Shown: piece by piece, positions 1 through 6,266 of the stretch
Position numbering within the stretch: the stretch's first letter is position 1
How the letters are laid out: every line of letters starts with the position of its first letter
Assembly (NCBI GenBank): GCA_039815505.1
Contig: JBCBZE010000030.1
Location: forward strand, 1-17,972
Direction: 5' to 3'
From: CANLWN01 sp039815505
GTDB lineage: Bacteria; Bacteroidota; Bacteroidia; Flavobacteriales; Flavobacteriaceae
DNA: 17,972 nucleotides
Notes under the pieces: generated by a model
The model's input: only the letters and a program-made list of their open reading frames with translations
Told to the model about the DNA's origin: nothing
Databases searched by the model: none
Program-made: the position numbers and the translations under genes

Positions 1-122
1 AATTTGAGTATTGTACCGATAATGCGGCCATGATAGGAATTGTAGGATATTTAAAATATCGGGAACAACGCTTTACGGACCAAAATGTCACGGCAAAAGC
101 TAGATATAGTATTGACGGATAG
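1..122 (+). CDS. tsaD: TsaD, tRNA threonylcarbamoyladenosine synthase (C-terminal end only)
   Basis: The window opens inside this gene. Frame 3 reads 39 residues starting FEYCTDNAAMIGIVGYLKY and ends at a TAG at 120-122. The CTDNAAMIG segment is the conserved C-terminal metal/ligand-binding motif of the TsaD/Kae1/Qri7 family, which transfers threonylcarbamoyl to A37 of ANN-decoding tRNAs together with TsaB and TsaE. The catalytic N-terminal part lies outside the window, so its integrity cannot be judged. About 68 bases separate it from the next gene, with no convincing terminator. The family call is strong because the motif is so specific. Confidence 0.9.
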   Translation, partial: FEYCTDNAAMIGIVGYLKYREQRFTDQNVTAKARYSIDG

Positions 123-190
123 ACCAATGAACAGGGCCTTGAGTCAAACCTATAAATCGGGTTTATATTATTTTACGTAGCACAAAGGAT

Positions 191-517
191 ATGGCATATA
201 ATGAAGTAATTGCCGATAAGATCAGAGATGGGATACGGTTATTTCCAGAAGAATTCACTGAAAAAAAAATGTTCGGTGGGCTTTCTTTTTTATACCGAAA
301 CAAAATGACCTTAGGTGTTATAAAGGATGAACTGGCCGTTAGGGTAATTTCAGATAAAATGGAGGTTGTATTGGAAAAGGATTTCGTACGCCCCATGGAT
401 TTTACCAAGCGCCCCATGAAAGAATTCATCTTTGTTTCCCCCGATGGTTTTAAGACAAAAGAACAGCTTAGAGCCTGGATAGCTTTGGGGTTGGAACATG
501 CCAAAAGCAAATTATAA
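191..517 (+). CDS. TfoX N-terminal domain protein
   Basis: A 108-residue protein that is essentially one TfoX_N domain. The recognisable core is KKMFGGLSFLYRNKMTLGVI (about residues 25-44), followed by LAVRV and VRPMDFTKRPMKEFIFV (about 66-82), the usual pattern of stand-alone TfoX_N proteins. In gamma-proteobacteria TfoX/Sxy is a competence regulator, but short single-domain members in Bacteroidota have no established role and should not be assumed to control competence. The C-terminal TfoX domain is absent. The gene carries a run of nine A at 261-269 in the two Lys codons before the MFGG motif. It sits between tsaD and rsmE, 24 bases upstream of rsmE, so co-transcription with rsmE is plausible. 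Confidence 0.82.
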   Translation: MAYNEVIADKIRDGIRLFPEEFTEKKMFGGLSFLYRNKMTLGVIKDELAVRVISDKMEVVLEKDFVRPMDFTKRPMKEFIFVSPDGFKTKEQLRAWIALGLEHAKSKL

Positions 518-541
518 TTCATCAACTATACAAGCACTCAT

Positions 542-1249
542 ATGCAACTTTTTTACAACCCAGATCTAGATCATAGTTTTTCCCAGTTTATTTTCTCCGA
601 GGAGGAAAGCAAACATATTATAAAGGTACTTCGCAAGAAAGAGGGGGACATACTTCATATAACCAACGGGAAAGGGTATTTGTTCGAGGCCAAAATAATA
701 CAGGCGGACGTCAAGAAATGTAAGGCGCAAATAAGCGCCACCACAAAGAAGCATCGAAAAATGCATTGGTTCCATATGGTCGTAGCCCCTACAAAGATGA
801 ACGAACGTTTTGAGTGGTTTTTGGAAAAGGCCACTGAGATCGGTGTAAACGAGATAACCCCGATTTTTTGTGAACGTTCAGAACGTAAAGTACTTAAAAA
901 AGAACGAATGGAAAAGGTGATTTTATCGGCCATGAAACAATCCTTGCAAGCCTATCTACCCAAATTGAACGACCCCATGCCTTTTGCCGAGTATATAAAA
1001 CAACCCAAAAATGGTCTGCTGTTTATAGCGCATTGTGAAGAAGGGGAAAAAATGGAATTAAAGCGTCGCGTAGCTCCGGACAAGGATGTGACCATACTTA
1101 TAGGTCCTGAGGGAGATTTTTCATCCTCGGAAATAGAATCCGCCTATGAACAAGGTTTTTTGCCGGTTTCATTGGGGGAAAACAGATTACGTACAGAGAC
1201 TGCCGCCATAGTGGCGTGTGCCACAGTAAACATGATCAATAATGGGTAA
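542..1249 (+). CDS. rsmE: RsmE, 16S rRNA (uracil(1498)-N(3))-methyltransferase
   Basis: This 235-residue SPOUT-class enzyme methylates N3 of U1498 in 16S rRNA using S-adenosylmethionine. An N-terminal PUA-like RNA-binding part carries HIIKVLR (25-31). The methyltransferase domain carries KATEIGVNEITPIFCERSER (96-115), the cofactor-knot motif IGPEGDFS (187-194) and SLGENRLRTETAA (210-222), all hallmarks of RsmE. Length is normal for the family and the protein is complete. It is followed by a convergent gene 68 bases away. A 6-bp inverted repeat, TTCCGC (1254-1259) with GCGGAA (1292-1297), lies between them but has a long loop and no T-run, so it is at best a weak terminator. Confidence 0.96.
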   Translation: MQLFYNPDLDHSFSQFIFSEEESKHIIKVLRKKEGDILHITNGKGYLFEAKIIQADVKKCKAQISATTKKHRKMHWFHMVVAPTKMNERFEWFLEKATEIGVNEITPIFCERSERKVLKKERMEKVILSAMKQSLQAYLPKLNDPMPFAEYIKQPKNGLLFIAHCEEGEKMELKRRVAPDKDVTILIGPEGDFSSSEIESAYEQGFLPVSLGENRLRTETAAIVACATVNMINNG

Positions 1250-1317
1250 AAAATTCCGCACCCCTAGCTGCCGAACAAAACAGATAGAGGCGCGGAACAA
1301 CAATAAACACCAAACAC

Positions 1318-2106
1318 TTATCTACTCACGTAACTTTTTGCCGCTCCCGTAATATCGTAGTTATCATTTTCTACGATCAACATGAGCTGTATTTTTTCAT
1401 CGGCCCCGACTATTTCAGGAATGCCTATATAAGAAGAACCACTTTCACCAGCTACGGAAATGTCCTTTTCCGCTACTACAATATTACTATTGGTCAAGGT
1501 TCTATTTCTATTTTCACCTCGTTTTACTTGGGTAGTTCTTTCGTCCAGGACCAATACCGCGCGCAACTTTCTGCCCTTGATATCGCCAGATATTTTATAG
1601 TTGAACCCCAAGCTTCTTTTCTCGGATTTAATATTGGATATCTCGATCTTATTGATCGATTTCTTCCGCTTATAAGAATCAATGTTCGCATACATCTTGG
1701 ACGAACTTGATCCAACAAAATGTTCTCGCCCATTAACGACCACTTGCGGAGTGTAATTACTACGATTTCTGAATTTTATATTGTATTCCCTTTGCTTCTG
1801 GGTGTAACTAGACCGGCTATAAGGATCTTTCCATCCTATATAATTCCAATAATCCACATGATAGGAAAGTGCAAAAACCTCATCATCGTATTCTTTCTTT
1901 ACCTTATCCAATAACACATCGGCAGGTGGGCAACTGGAACAACCTTGGGAGGTATACAATTCCAAAACGATGACCGGTTCAAAGGTACCGTCCGCAGCAA
2001 CTTCATTTTTGGGTTCTTCAATTTCTGAAACAGTTCTGAGCGTGGTAAAGGCCATAAAACCTAAACTGGCAAGAACAATTGTTACCACTACAACTTTTTT
2101 AAACAT
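1318..2106 (-). CDS. DUF1223 family secreted/anchored protein, thioredoxin-like
   Basis: I chose the internal ATG at 2104-2106 (MFKKVVVVTIVLASLGF) rather than the first in-frame one at 2133, because it begins directly with a hydrophobic export or anchor segment; this gives 262 residues. The DUF1223 core reads VIVLELYTSQGCSSCPPADVLL (about 45-66), with a CxxC pair at Cys56 and Cys59 in a thioredoxin-like setting, then SYHVDYWNYIGWKDPYS and TPQVVVNGREHFVGS. The CxxC suggests redox or metal chemistry in the envelope, but no member has a firmly known function. The gene is convergent with rsmE and divergent from the DUF4159 gene, so it interrupts the plus-strand core run and is transcribed on its own. 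Confidence 0.85.
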   Translation of the reverse strand: MFKKVVVVTIVLASLGFMAFTTLRTVSEIEEPKNEVAADGTFEPVIVLELYTSQGCSSCPPADVLLDKVKKEYDDEVFALSYHVDYWNYIGWKDPYSRSSYTQKQREYNIKFRNRSNYTPQVVVNGREHFVGSSSSKMYANIDSYKRKKSINKIEISNIKSEKRSLGFNYKISGDIKGRKLRAVLVLDERTTQVKRGENRNRTLTNSNIVVAEKDISVAGESGSSYIGIPEIVGADEKIQLMLIVENDNYDITGAAKSYVSR

Positions 2107-2115
2107 GATAATTGT

Positions 2116-2123
2116 TACATTTG
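2116..2123 (+). promoter_or_regulatory. Possible Bacteroidota -7 element (TACATTTG) for the DUF4159 gene
   Basis: TACATTTG matches the Bacteroidota -7 consensus TAnnTTTG and lies 24 bases before the ATG at 2148. The expected -33 TTTG about 19 bases further upstream is not clear; only a T-run (2095-2100) is there. It sits in the 41-base gap between two divergent genes, where a promoter is expected. Supported by consensus match and position only. Confidence 0.35.
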
Positions 2124-2147
2124 ATTTATTCAATAGTTCGATACCCT

Positions 2148-2798
2148 ATGAGACAACTTACGCTTATCCTCTTTTTTTTAACTTTTTTTGTGAAATTTTC
2201 AATACATGCACAGGAAATAGCGATTTTAAAATATAATGGCGGGGGCGATTGGTATTCCAACCCTACTGCATTACCAAATTTGATACAATTCTGCAATGAA
2301 CATATAGATACTAAAATCGCGAGCAAACCTAAAACCGTTGAAGTGGGCAGTTCAACTATTTTTCAGTATCCATTTTTACATATGACGGGGCATGGAAACG
2401 TGTTTTTTTCACAAGAAGAAGCAGATAACCTAAGGGCCTATCTATTGTCCGGAGGATTTATTCATATAGATGACAACTACGGTATGGAACCGTATTTAAG
2501 AAAGGAGTTGCCCAAGGTTTTTCCGGATAAGCAATTGGAGGAACTTGGGGCCGATCACCCTATTTTTTCACAGAAGTATAAATTCCCGGAAGGTCTTCCC
2601 AAAATTCATGAGCATGATAGTGAACGCCCGCAGGCATTGGGAATTTTTCATGAAAACAGATTGGTACTATTATTCACCTTTGAAAGCGATCTGGGAGATG
2701 GTTGGGAAGACCCGTCCGTACATAACGATCCGGAGGAAATACGTTTAAAGGCCCTACAAATGGGCGCAAACATTGTTCAATACGCATTTAAAAACTAA
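2148..2798 (+). CDS. DUF4159 domain-containing exported protein
   Basis: The start at 2148 (MRQLTLILFFLTFFVKFSIHAQ) gives a clean signal peptide with cleavage near HAQ-EI and a 216-residue protein; an in-frame ATG at 2112 would put the hydrophobic segment too far inside. The DUF4159 core follows at once: AILKYNGGGDWYSNPTALPNLIQFC, then FLHMTGHGNVFFSQEEADNLRAYLLSGGFIHIDDNYG, ending in FTFESDLGDGWEDP. The family resembles glutamine-amidotransferase-like folds and occurs widely in Bacteroidota next to membrane proteins, but its biochemical role is unknown. The AI-2E transporter gene begins 3 bases after its stop, so the two are almost certainly co-transcribed. Confidence 0.88.
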   Translation: MRQLTLILFFLTFFVKFSIHAQEIAILKYNGGGDWYSNPTALPNLIQFCNEHIDTKIASKPKTVEVGSSTIFQYPFLHMTGHGNVFFSQEEADNLRAYLLSGGFIHIDDNYGMEPYLRKELPKVFPDKQLEELGADHPIFSQKYKFPEGLPKIHEHDSERPQALGIFHENRLVLLFTFESDLGDGWEDPSVHNDPEEIRLKALQMGANIVQYAFKN

Positions 2799-2801
2799 GC
2801 A

Positions 2802-3890
2802 ATGAGTCCAAAAATCATATCCGAAGGTATTCTTAGGGCGTTAGGTATTATTGTGGGAATCGTACTCCTTGGCTATTTTTTATTTGAAATACGCTCTGTA
2901 TTGGTGTACATTACCATTGCCGCCGTTATATCGTTGATAGGCAGACCGATTGTCCTCTTTCTTAGGAGGAAGCTCAAATTCAACAATACCGTTGCCGTAA
3001 TCATCACGATGTTACTTTTAGTAGGTATATTATTGGGAATCATAGCCCTGTTTATTCCACTATTGGTGCAACAAGGTCAGAACCTATCCCTATTGAATAT
3101 TGATGCCATGCAAACCAACGTGGAAAATCTCTACAGGGAACTTACGGATTATTTTGGGGTAAGTACAGCCGATATTGAACAGAGTATTAAAGAGTCCCAG
3201 GTTTTTGCCAATTTGGATTTCGGTTTTGTCCCTAATTTTTTAAATGCTTTTGTCGGGGCCTTGGGCAGTTTTAGTGTGGGTCTGTTCTCCGTACTCTTTA
3301 TCATGTTTTTCTTTTTAAAGGACAGCAAGTTGTTCGAAGATGCATTAATGGTCCTAGTACCCGATCAAAAAGAAAGTAAGCTGAAAAATTCCATTGGCAC
3401 CATAAAAGATTTATTATCCAGATACTTTGTTGGGCTCGTTTTTCAAATCCTTATTTTGTTCGTTATCTATACCATAGTGCTGCTCATGTTTGGTATCGAA
3501 AATGCGGTGGTTATCGCGTTCCTTTGTGCCTTGTTAAATTTGATTCCATATGTGGGGCCGATCATTGGTGGAATGCTGATGTTGATCCTCACCATGACCA
3601 GTAATTTAGGGGCCGATTTTAGCACGGTAATAGTACCCAAAACCACTTACGTAATGATAGGTTTCGTCATAGGCCAATTGGTGGATAATTTCTTCTCCCA
3701 ACCGTTTATTTTCTCTAGTAGTGTAAAGTCCCATCCGCTGGAAATTTTTCTGATCATTATCATTGGTGGATTACTTTTTGGCGTAACGGGAATGATCATA
3801 GCCGTACCCGGCTATACAGCGATAAAAGTAATTTTGAAGGAATTTTTAGCAGAAAACAAGATCGTAAAGTCCTTGACAAAAAATTTATAG
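2802..3890 (+). CDS. AI-2E family membrane transporter
   Basis: A 362-residue polytopic inner-membrane protein with the AI-2E (PF01594) arrangement. There are hydrophobic segments near 8-30, 33-50 and 60-88, an extracytoplasmic region of about 65 residues (QGQNLSLLNIDAMQTN to ADIEQSIKESQ), and then further membrane segments, including the conserved LLNLIPYVGPIIGG stretch (about residues 245-258) and a C-terminal block ending in VTGMIIAVPGYTAIKVI. Some family members export autoinducer-2 or act as Na+/H+ antiporters; most, including those in this conserved Bacteroidota setting, have no assigned substrate. The length is typical. It lies 3 bases after the DUF4159 gene and 7 bases before the methyltransferase start, so the three look like one operon. 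Confidence 0.93.
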   Translation: MSPKIISEGILRALGIIVGIVLLGYFLFEIRSVLVYITIAAVISLIGRPIVLFLRRKLKFNNTVAVIITMLLLVGILLGIIALFIPLLVQQGQNLSLLNIDAMQTNVENLYRELTDYFGVSTADIEQSIKESQVFANLDFGFVPNFLNAFVGALGSFSVGLFSVLFIMFFFLKDSKLFEDALMVLVPDQKESKLKNSIGTIKDLLSRYFVGLVFQILILFVIYTIVLLMFGIENAVVIAFLCALLNLIPYVGPIIGGMLMLILTMTSNLGADFSTVIVPKTTYVMIGFVIGQLVDNFFSQPFIFSSSVKSHPLEIFLIIIIGGLLFGVTGMIIAVPGYTAIKVILKEFLAENKIVKSLTKNL

Positions 3891-3897
3891 TTTTACT

Positions 3898-5076
3898 TTG
3901 AATAAAAACATATTACAAACTGGTGTACAGGATTTTATATCAAAAAAATTAAATACTGACATCATGTCAGTGTTATTGAAAAAAGAAGTTTTTGAAGGCA
4001 TCTCCCCAAAAGAGCTGGCCGAACAGATCGAGGCCAAAAAAAAATGCCGGGAAAAGCTCCCTACCTGGTTCAATACGGCAAACATATATTACCCTAACAA
4101 GCTACATATTGAACAGACCTCATCCGAAATTACAGCACAATATAAGGCGGAAATTATAAACGGAAAATCCCTGTTGGACCTCACCGGGGGCTTTGGGGTG
4201 GACAGTTTCTTTTTTAGTGAAAAAACAGCCTGCGTATGGCATTGTGAAATCAACCAAAAACTATCCGAAATAGCTGGGTATAATTTTAAGGTTTTAGGCA
4301 AAAAAAATATCGAAACCGTTACTAAAAACGGTTTCGATATTTTAAAGGAATCCAATCAAAATTTTGATTGGATCTATGTGGATCCCTCACGAAGAAATGA
4401 GATAAAGGAAAAGGTATTTTTATTGACTGATTGCATACCAAATGTTCCTACACATCTAACATTTCTTTTAGAAAAATCGAAGCATATTTTAATCAAGACT
4501 TCCCCCCTTTTGGATTTTTCGATAGGGATAAAAGAATTACGGTTCGTAAAGGAAATCCATGTCGTGGCCGTAAAGAACGAAGTGAAAGAATTGCTCTGGG
4601 TTATAGAAAAAGGGTACTCTGGGAAAGTACATATCAAGACCATAAACTTTGGTAATTCCGGTGAGGAAATATTTGCTTTTTATATGTCCAACGAAAAAGA
4701 GGCTGTTCCAGACCTTGGTGTTCCATCAACCTATTTGTACGAACCCAATGTGGCAATTCTGAAATCCGGTGCGTTCAAAATCATCACGGATCGATTTCCG
4801 ATAAAAAAACTGCACCGGCATACGCATTTATACACTTCCGAAACGCTTATAGACTTTCCCGGGCGCAGGTTTAAAATAGAAGAGGCAATGCCCTTTAACA
4901 AAAAAACCGCCCAAAAACTTAAGGTTCAAAAAGCCAATATCACTATTCGAAATTTTCCAAAAAGTGTTTCCAATCTTAGAAAACAGTTAAAGATAAAGGA
5001 TGGTGGAGCCGTTTATTTATTCTTCACCAAGGACATGAACGAGAACCATGTGATACTGCGGTGCAGTAAAGTATAG
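3898..5076 (+). CDS. Class I SAM-dependent methyltransferase with THUMP-like region (PG_1098-like)
   Basis: A 392-residue protein starting at a TTG codon (3898-3900). The next in-frame ATG (3964) would remove NKNILQTGVQDFISKKLNTDI, which I recognise as the usual N-terminus of this family, so the TTG is preferred. The AdoMet-binding motif I is LLDLTGGFGVDS (92-103) and the catalytic-type motif is IYVDPSRR (159-166). The C-terminal third (YLYEPNVAILKSGAFK, HLYTSETLIDFPGRRF, ITIRNFPKSV) is the THUMP-like region. The fold points to RNA modification, but the target is not established. Motif order and length are intact. Two perfect inverted repeats at 4304-4373 lie inside the coding sequence just before the VDPSRR motif, and a run of nine A lies at 4036-4044. 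Confidence 0.9.
   Translation: MNKNILQTGVQDFISKKLNTDIMSVLLKKEVFEGISPKELAEQIEAKKKCREKLPTWFNTANIYYPNKLHIEQTSSEITAQYKAEIINGKSLLDLTGGFGVDSFFFSEKTACVWHCEINQKLSEIAGYNFKVLGKKNIETVTKNGFDILKESNQNFDWIYVDPSRRNEIKEKVFLLTDCIPNVPTHLTFLLEKSKHILIKTSPLLDFSIGIKELRFVKEIHVVAVKNEVKELLWVIEKGYSGKVHIKTINFGNSGEEIFAFYMSNEKEAVPDLGVPSTYLYEPNVAILKSGAFKIITDRFPIKKLHRHTHLYTSETLIDFPGRRFKIEEAMPFNKKTAQKLKVQKANITIRNFPKSVSNLRKQLKIKDGGAVYLFFTKDMNENHVILRCSKV
4304..4343. repeat. Perfect 17-bp inverted repeat with 6-base loop inside the methyltransferase gene
   Basis: The left arm AAAATATCGAAACCGTT (4304-4320) is the exact reverse complement of the right arm AACGGTTTCGATATTTT (4327-4343), around the loop ACTAAA. On the plus strand the stem is preceded by an A-run (4300-4307) and ends in four T, so the transcript would form a terminator-like hairpin in the middle of a gene. 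It codes for KNIETVTKNGFDIL without disturbing the frame. The arms were paired base by base; any function is unknown. Confidence 0.95.
4350..4373. repeat. Perfect 24-bp palindrome inside the methyltransferase gene
   Basis: The half-site ATCCAATCAAAA (4350-4361) is followed directly by its reverse complement TTTTGATTGGAT (4362-4373) with no spacer. It starts 6 bases after the 17-bp inverted repeat and codes for SNQNFDWI, right before the conserved YVDPSRR motif. Its right end overlaps a smaller possible stem, GGATC (4370-4374) with GATCC (4381-4385), which cannot form at the same time as the palindrome. Confidence 0.95.
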
Positions 5077-5144
5077 CAACCCAATACGGTCTTACGCCCA
5101 TCAAAGTTTGCACTCGTACTGCAACGAAACACTGGATGAACAAA

Positions 5145-5867
5145 TTAATTACAGTCCCATTTAAAATCGGCCACCTTATCATTGGATGCCGCAGATAGAT
5201 TATAGTGCCACCATTCCGTTCTAATGCCCCAAAACCCGTGTTTTTCCATAGTATGCTTTAACAATTTACGATTGTCCAAAATATGTTGTGGTAAATCAAG
5301 GTAGTCGTGGTAGGCGGGTTTACCAAAGAAATCGAAATCCGTTCCCATGTCCAATGCCTCCCCTTCCAAAGTCACAAGTGTAATATCCACTGCCCCGCCT
5401 TTATTGTGAATGGACCCTTTTACGGGATTGGCCACATATTGCGGATTGGGTACAATGGCCCACATTTTATATTGCACCGAGTTTGGACGATAACAATCAA
5501 AGAACTTGATTCTGTATCCTTTTTCCATAAATTCCGCGTTGACATTCAATAAGGCTTTTGCCGTTTTTACACGGGTATAACATTCCGCACAATCATATAC
5601 TTGCGCTTTTAGGAAATTGTTTTCCGTAGCGTATCTCATATCATAGGCAAAGTCGGCACTATAATCCGCTAAACGGATAAAGGTGGTGTCCGCAAGCCCC
5701 TCCAAGGATTTTAGTTTTATCTCTGGCACCTTTTCTACATTGTGGGGCATATCCAAGGTACTATCGGTATCCGGGTGCTGGCCAGATACTACTTTTGATT
5801 TTGGTTTTATATCTGTTTTGCAAGTCCAGAAAAGTATGCCAATTAATACAAAGAAAATTTTTGTCAT
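5145..5867 (-). CDS. D-Ala-D-Ala dipeptidase (VanX-like, peptidase family M15D), lipoprotein
   Basis: With the start at 5867 (MTKIFFVLIGILFWTCK) the protein has 240 residues and a short lipoprotein-type signal with Cys16; upstream in-frame starts to 5936 would add an unlikely extension. The zinc-dipeptidase signature is complete: SIHNKGGAVD supplies His154 and Asp161, EWWH supplies catalytic Glu218 and His221, and FDCYRP carries the conserved Arg127. Such enzymes cleave D-Ala-D-Ala. In vancomycin-resistance clusters VanX does this in the cytoplasm, while a lipoprotein form acts in the periplasm and more likely recycles or scavenges cell-wall dipeptide. No vanA/H/S/R-type genes are nearby, so resistance is not implied. 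The gene is convergent with the methyltransferase gene and stands alone. Confidence 0.9.
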   Translation of the reverse strand: MTKIFFVLIGILFWTCKTDIKPKSKVVSGQHPDTDSTLDMPHNVEKVPEIKLKSLEGLADTTFIRLADYSADFAYDMRYATENNFLKAQVYDCAECYTRVKTAKALLNVNAEFMEKGYRIKFFDCYRPNSVQYKMWAIVPNPQYVANPVKGSIHNKGGAVDITLVTLEGEALDMGTDFDFFGKPAYHDYLDLPQHILDNRKLLKHTMEKHGFWGIRTEWWHYNLSAASNDKVADFKWDCN

Positions 5868-5890
5868 TGTCAATTTAGGGTGGGCCATCA

Positions 5891-5907
5891 CTTTATAGGT
5901 TTTAACA
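5891..5907 (+). repeat. Direct repeat copy 1, CTTTATAGGTTTTAACA
   Basis: Matches the copy at 6230-6246 in 16 of 17 positions (T versus C at position 10). It lies 24 bases upstream of the VanX-like start, reading away from that gene. A looser relative with two single-base gaps lies on the minus strand at 11088-11103, upstream of the GMC gene. Confidence 0.75.
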
Positions 5908-5946
5908 TACGGTATCAAATATACGGCCTTGGGCATTATGTTTTAC

Positions 5947-5963
5947 CAAGAACCCAGTTCTTG
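5947..5963. repeat. Perfect 7-bp hairpin CAAGAAC-CCA-GTTCTTG
   Basis: Seven paired bases around a 3-base loop, about 80 bases upstream of the VanX-like start. It could be an operator or a 5'-leader hairpin of that transcript. On the plus strand it is followed after 10 bases by seven T, too far for a typical terminator. Confidence 0.6.
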
Positions 5964-6107
5964 CTTGATATGGTTTTTTTAACCTTCTTTACTTTCAACG
6001 TATCGGGAACCCTATTTATGATCAACAATCACATTCATAGATTCGGGTTATTAGGATGAATACCAAATTATCCATACGCTGTTTTGCCCATAAATTGCAG
6101 TGTAATG

Positions 6108-6119
6108 GGTTGCACAACC
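6108..6119. repeat. Inverted repeat GGTTG-CA-CAACC
   Basis: Five-base arms around CA, about 140 bases upstream of the GH1 start. The size and symmetry are those of a dimeric-regulator site, but no regulator gene is present in the window and short repeats of this size also occur by chance. Confidence 0.4.
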
Positions 6120-6229
6120 TTGATTACCTTGTTCAGTATTGGTGTACCTATACTATAACACGGTTATTTTTTTAGTAGACCCATCATTAAATGGTAATTG
6201 TATTAGTAATTATCTATAAAAAATTACAT

Positions 6230-6246
6230 CTTTATAGGCTTTAACA
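6230..6246 (+). repeat. Direct repeat copy 2, CTTTATAGGCTTTAACA
   Basis: Second copy of the 17-mer at 5891-5907 with one difference, ending 13 bases before the GH1 start codon. That position could overlap the transcription start or the untranslated leader of the GH1 mRNA. Confidence 0.75.
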
Positions 6247-6254
6247 ATCCTTTA

Positions 6255-6266
6255 GTATCATGATAC
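6255..6266. repeat. Perfect 12-bp palindrome spanning the GH1 start codon
   Basis: GTATCATGATAC is its own reverse complement, and the ATG at its centre (6260-6262) is the GH1 start codon. In RNA it could form only a stem without a proper loop, so a DNA-level or dimer effect would be more likely than a hairpin; it may also be chance. Confidence 0.6.

Larger units (their letters stand above)
5868..6259. promoter_or_regulatory. Gene-free divergent intergenic region with clustered short repeats
   Basis: This 392-base stretch separates two divergent genes and must hold the promoters of both. I see no credible coding sequence in it; the longest candidates are random 10-30 codon frames. It contains two near-identical 17-mers near its ends (5891-5907 and 6230-6246) and a perfect hairpin (5947-5963). 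It also has a split inverted repeat, AACCC (6008-6012) and TATG (6017-6020) facing CATA (6036-6039) and GGGTT (6045-6049), and GGTTG-CA-CAACC (6108-6119). No clear -33/-7 promoter pair was found for GH1. The density of symmetric elements suggests regulator binding, which is inference. Confidence 0.5.

Noticed and set aside
146..164. Short inverted repeat AAACC/GGTTT between tsaD and the TfoX-like gene as a terminator
   Set aside because: Five-base arms with a 9-base loop and no clean T-run; too weak to call.
191..517. Competence regulator (full TfoX/Sxy)
   Set aside because: Only the N-terminal domain is present, and short stand-alone members have no shown competence role in this phylum.
1254..1297. 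TTCCGC/GCGGAA inverted repeat as a bidirectional terminator between convergent genes
   Set aside because: The loop is 32 bases, the inner bases do not pair, and there is no T-run on either side.
5145..5867. Vancomycin-resistance cluster
   Set aside because: Only a VanX-like dipeptidase is present, with no ligase, dehydrogenase or two-component genes beside it, and the distant ATP-grasp protein is a different family.
5938..5982. 14-codon open frame overlapping the hairpin at 5947-5963 as a leader peptide
   Set aside because: It has no repeated regulatory codons, no ribosome-binding site and no linked attenuator stem set; chance frame.
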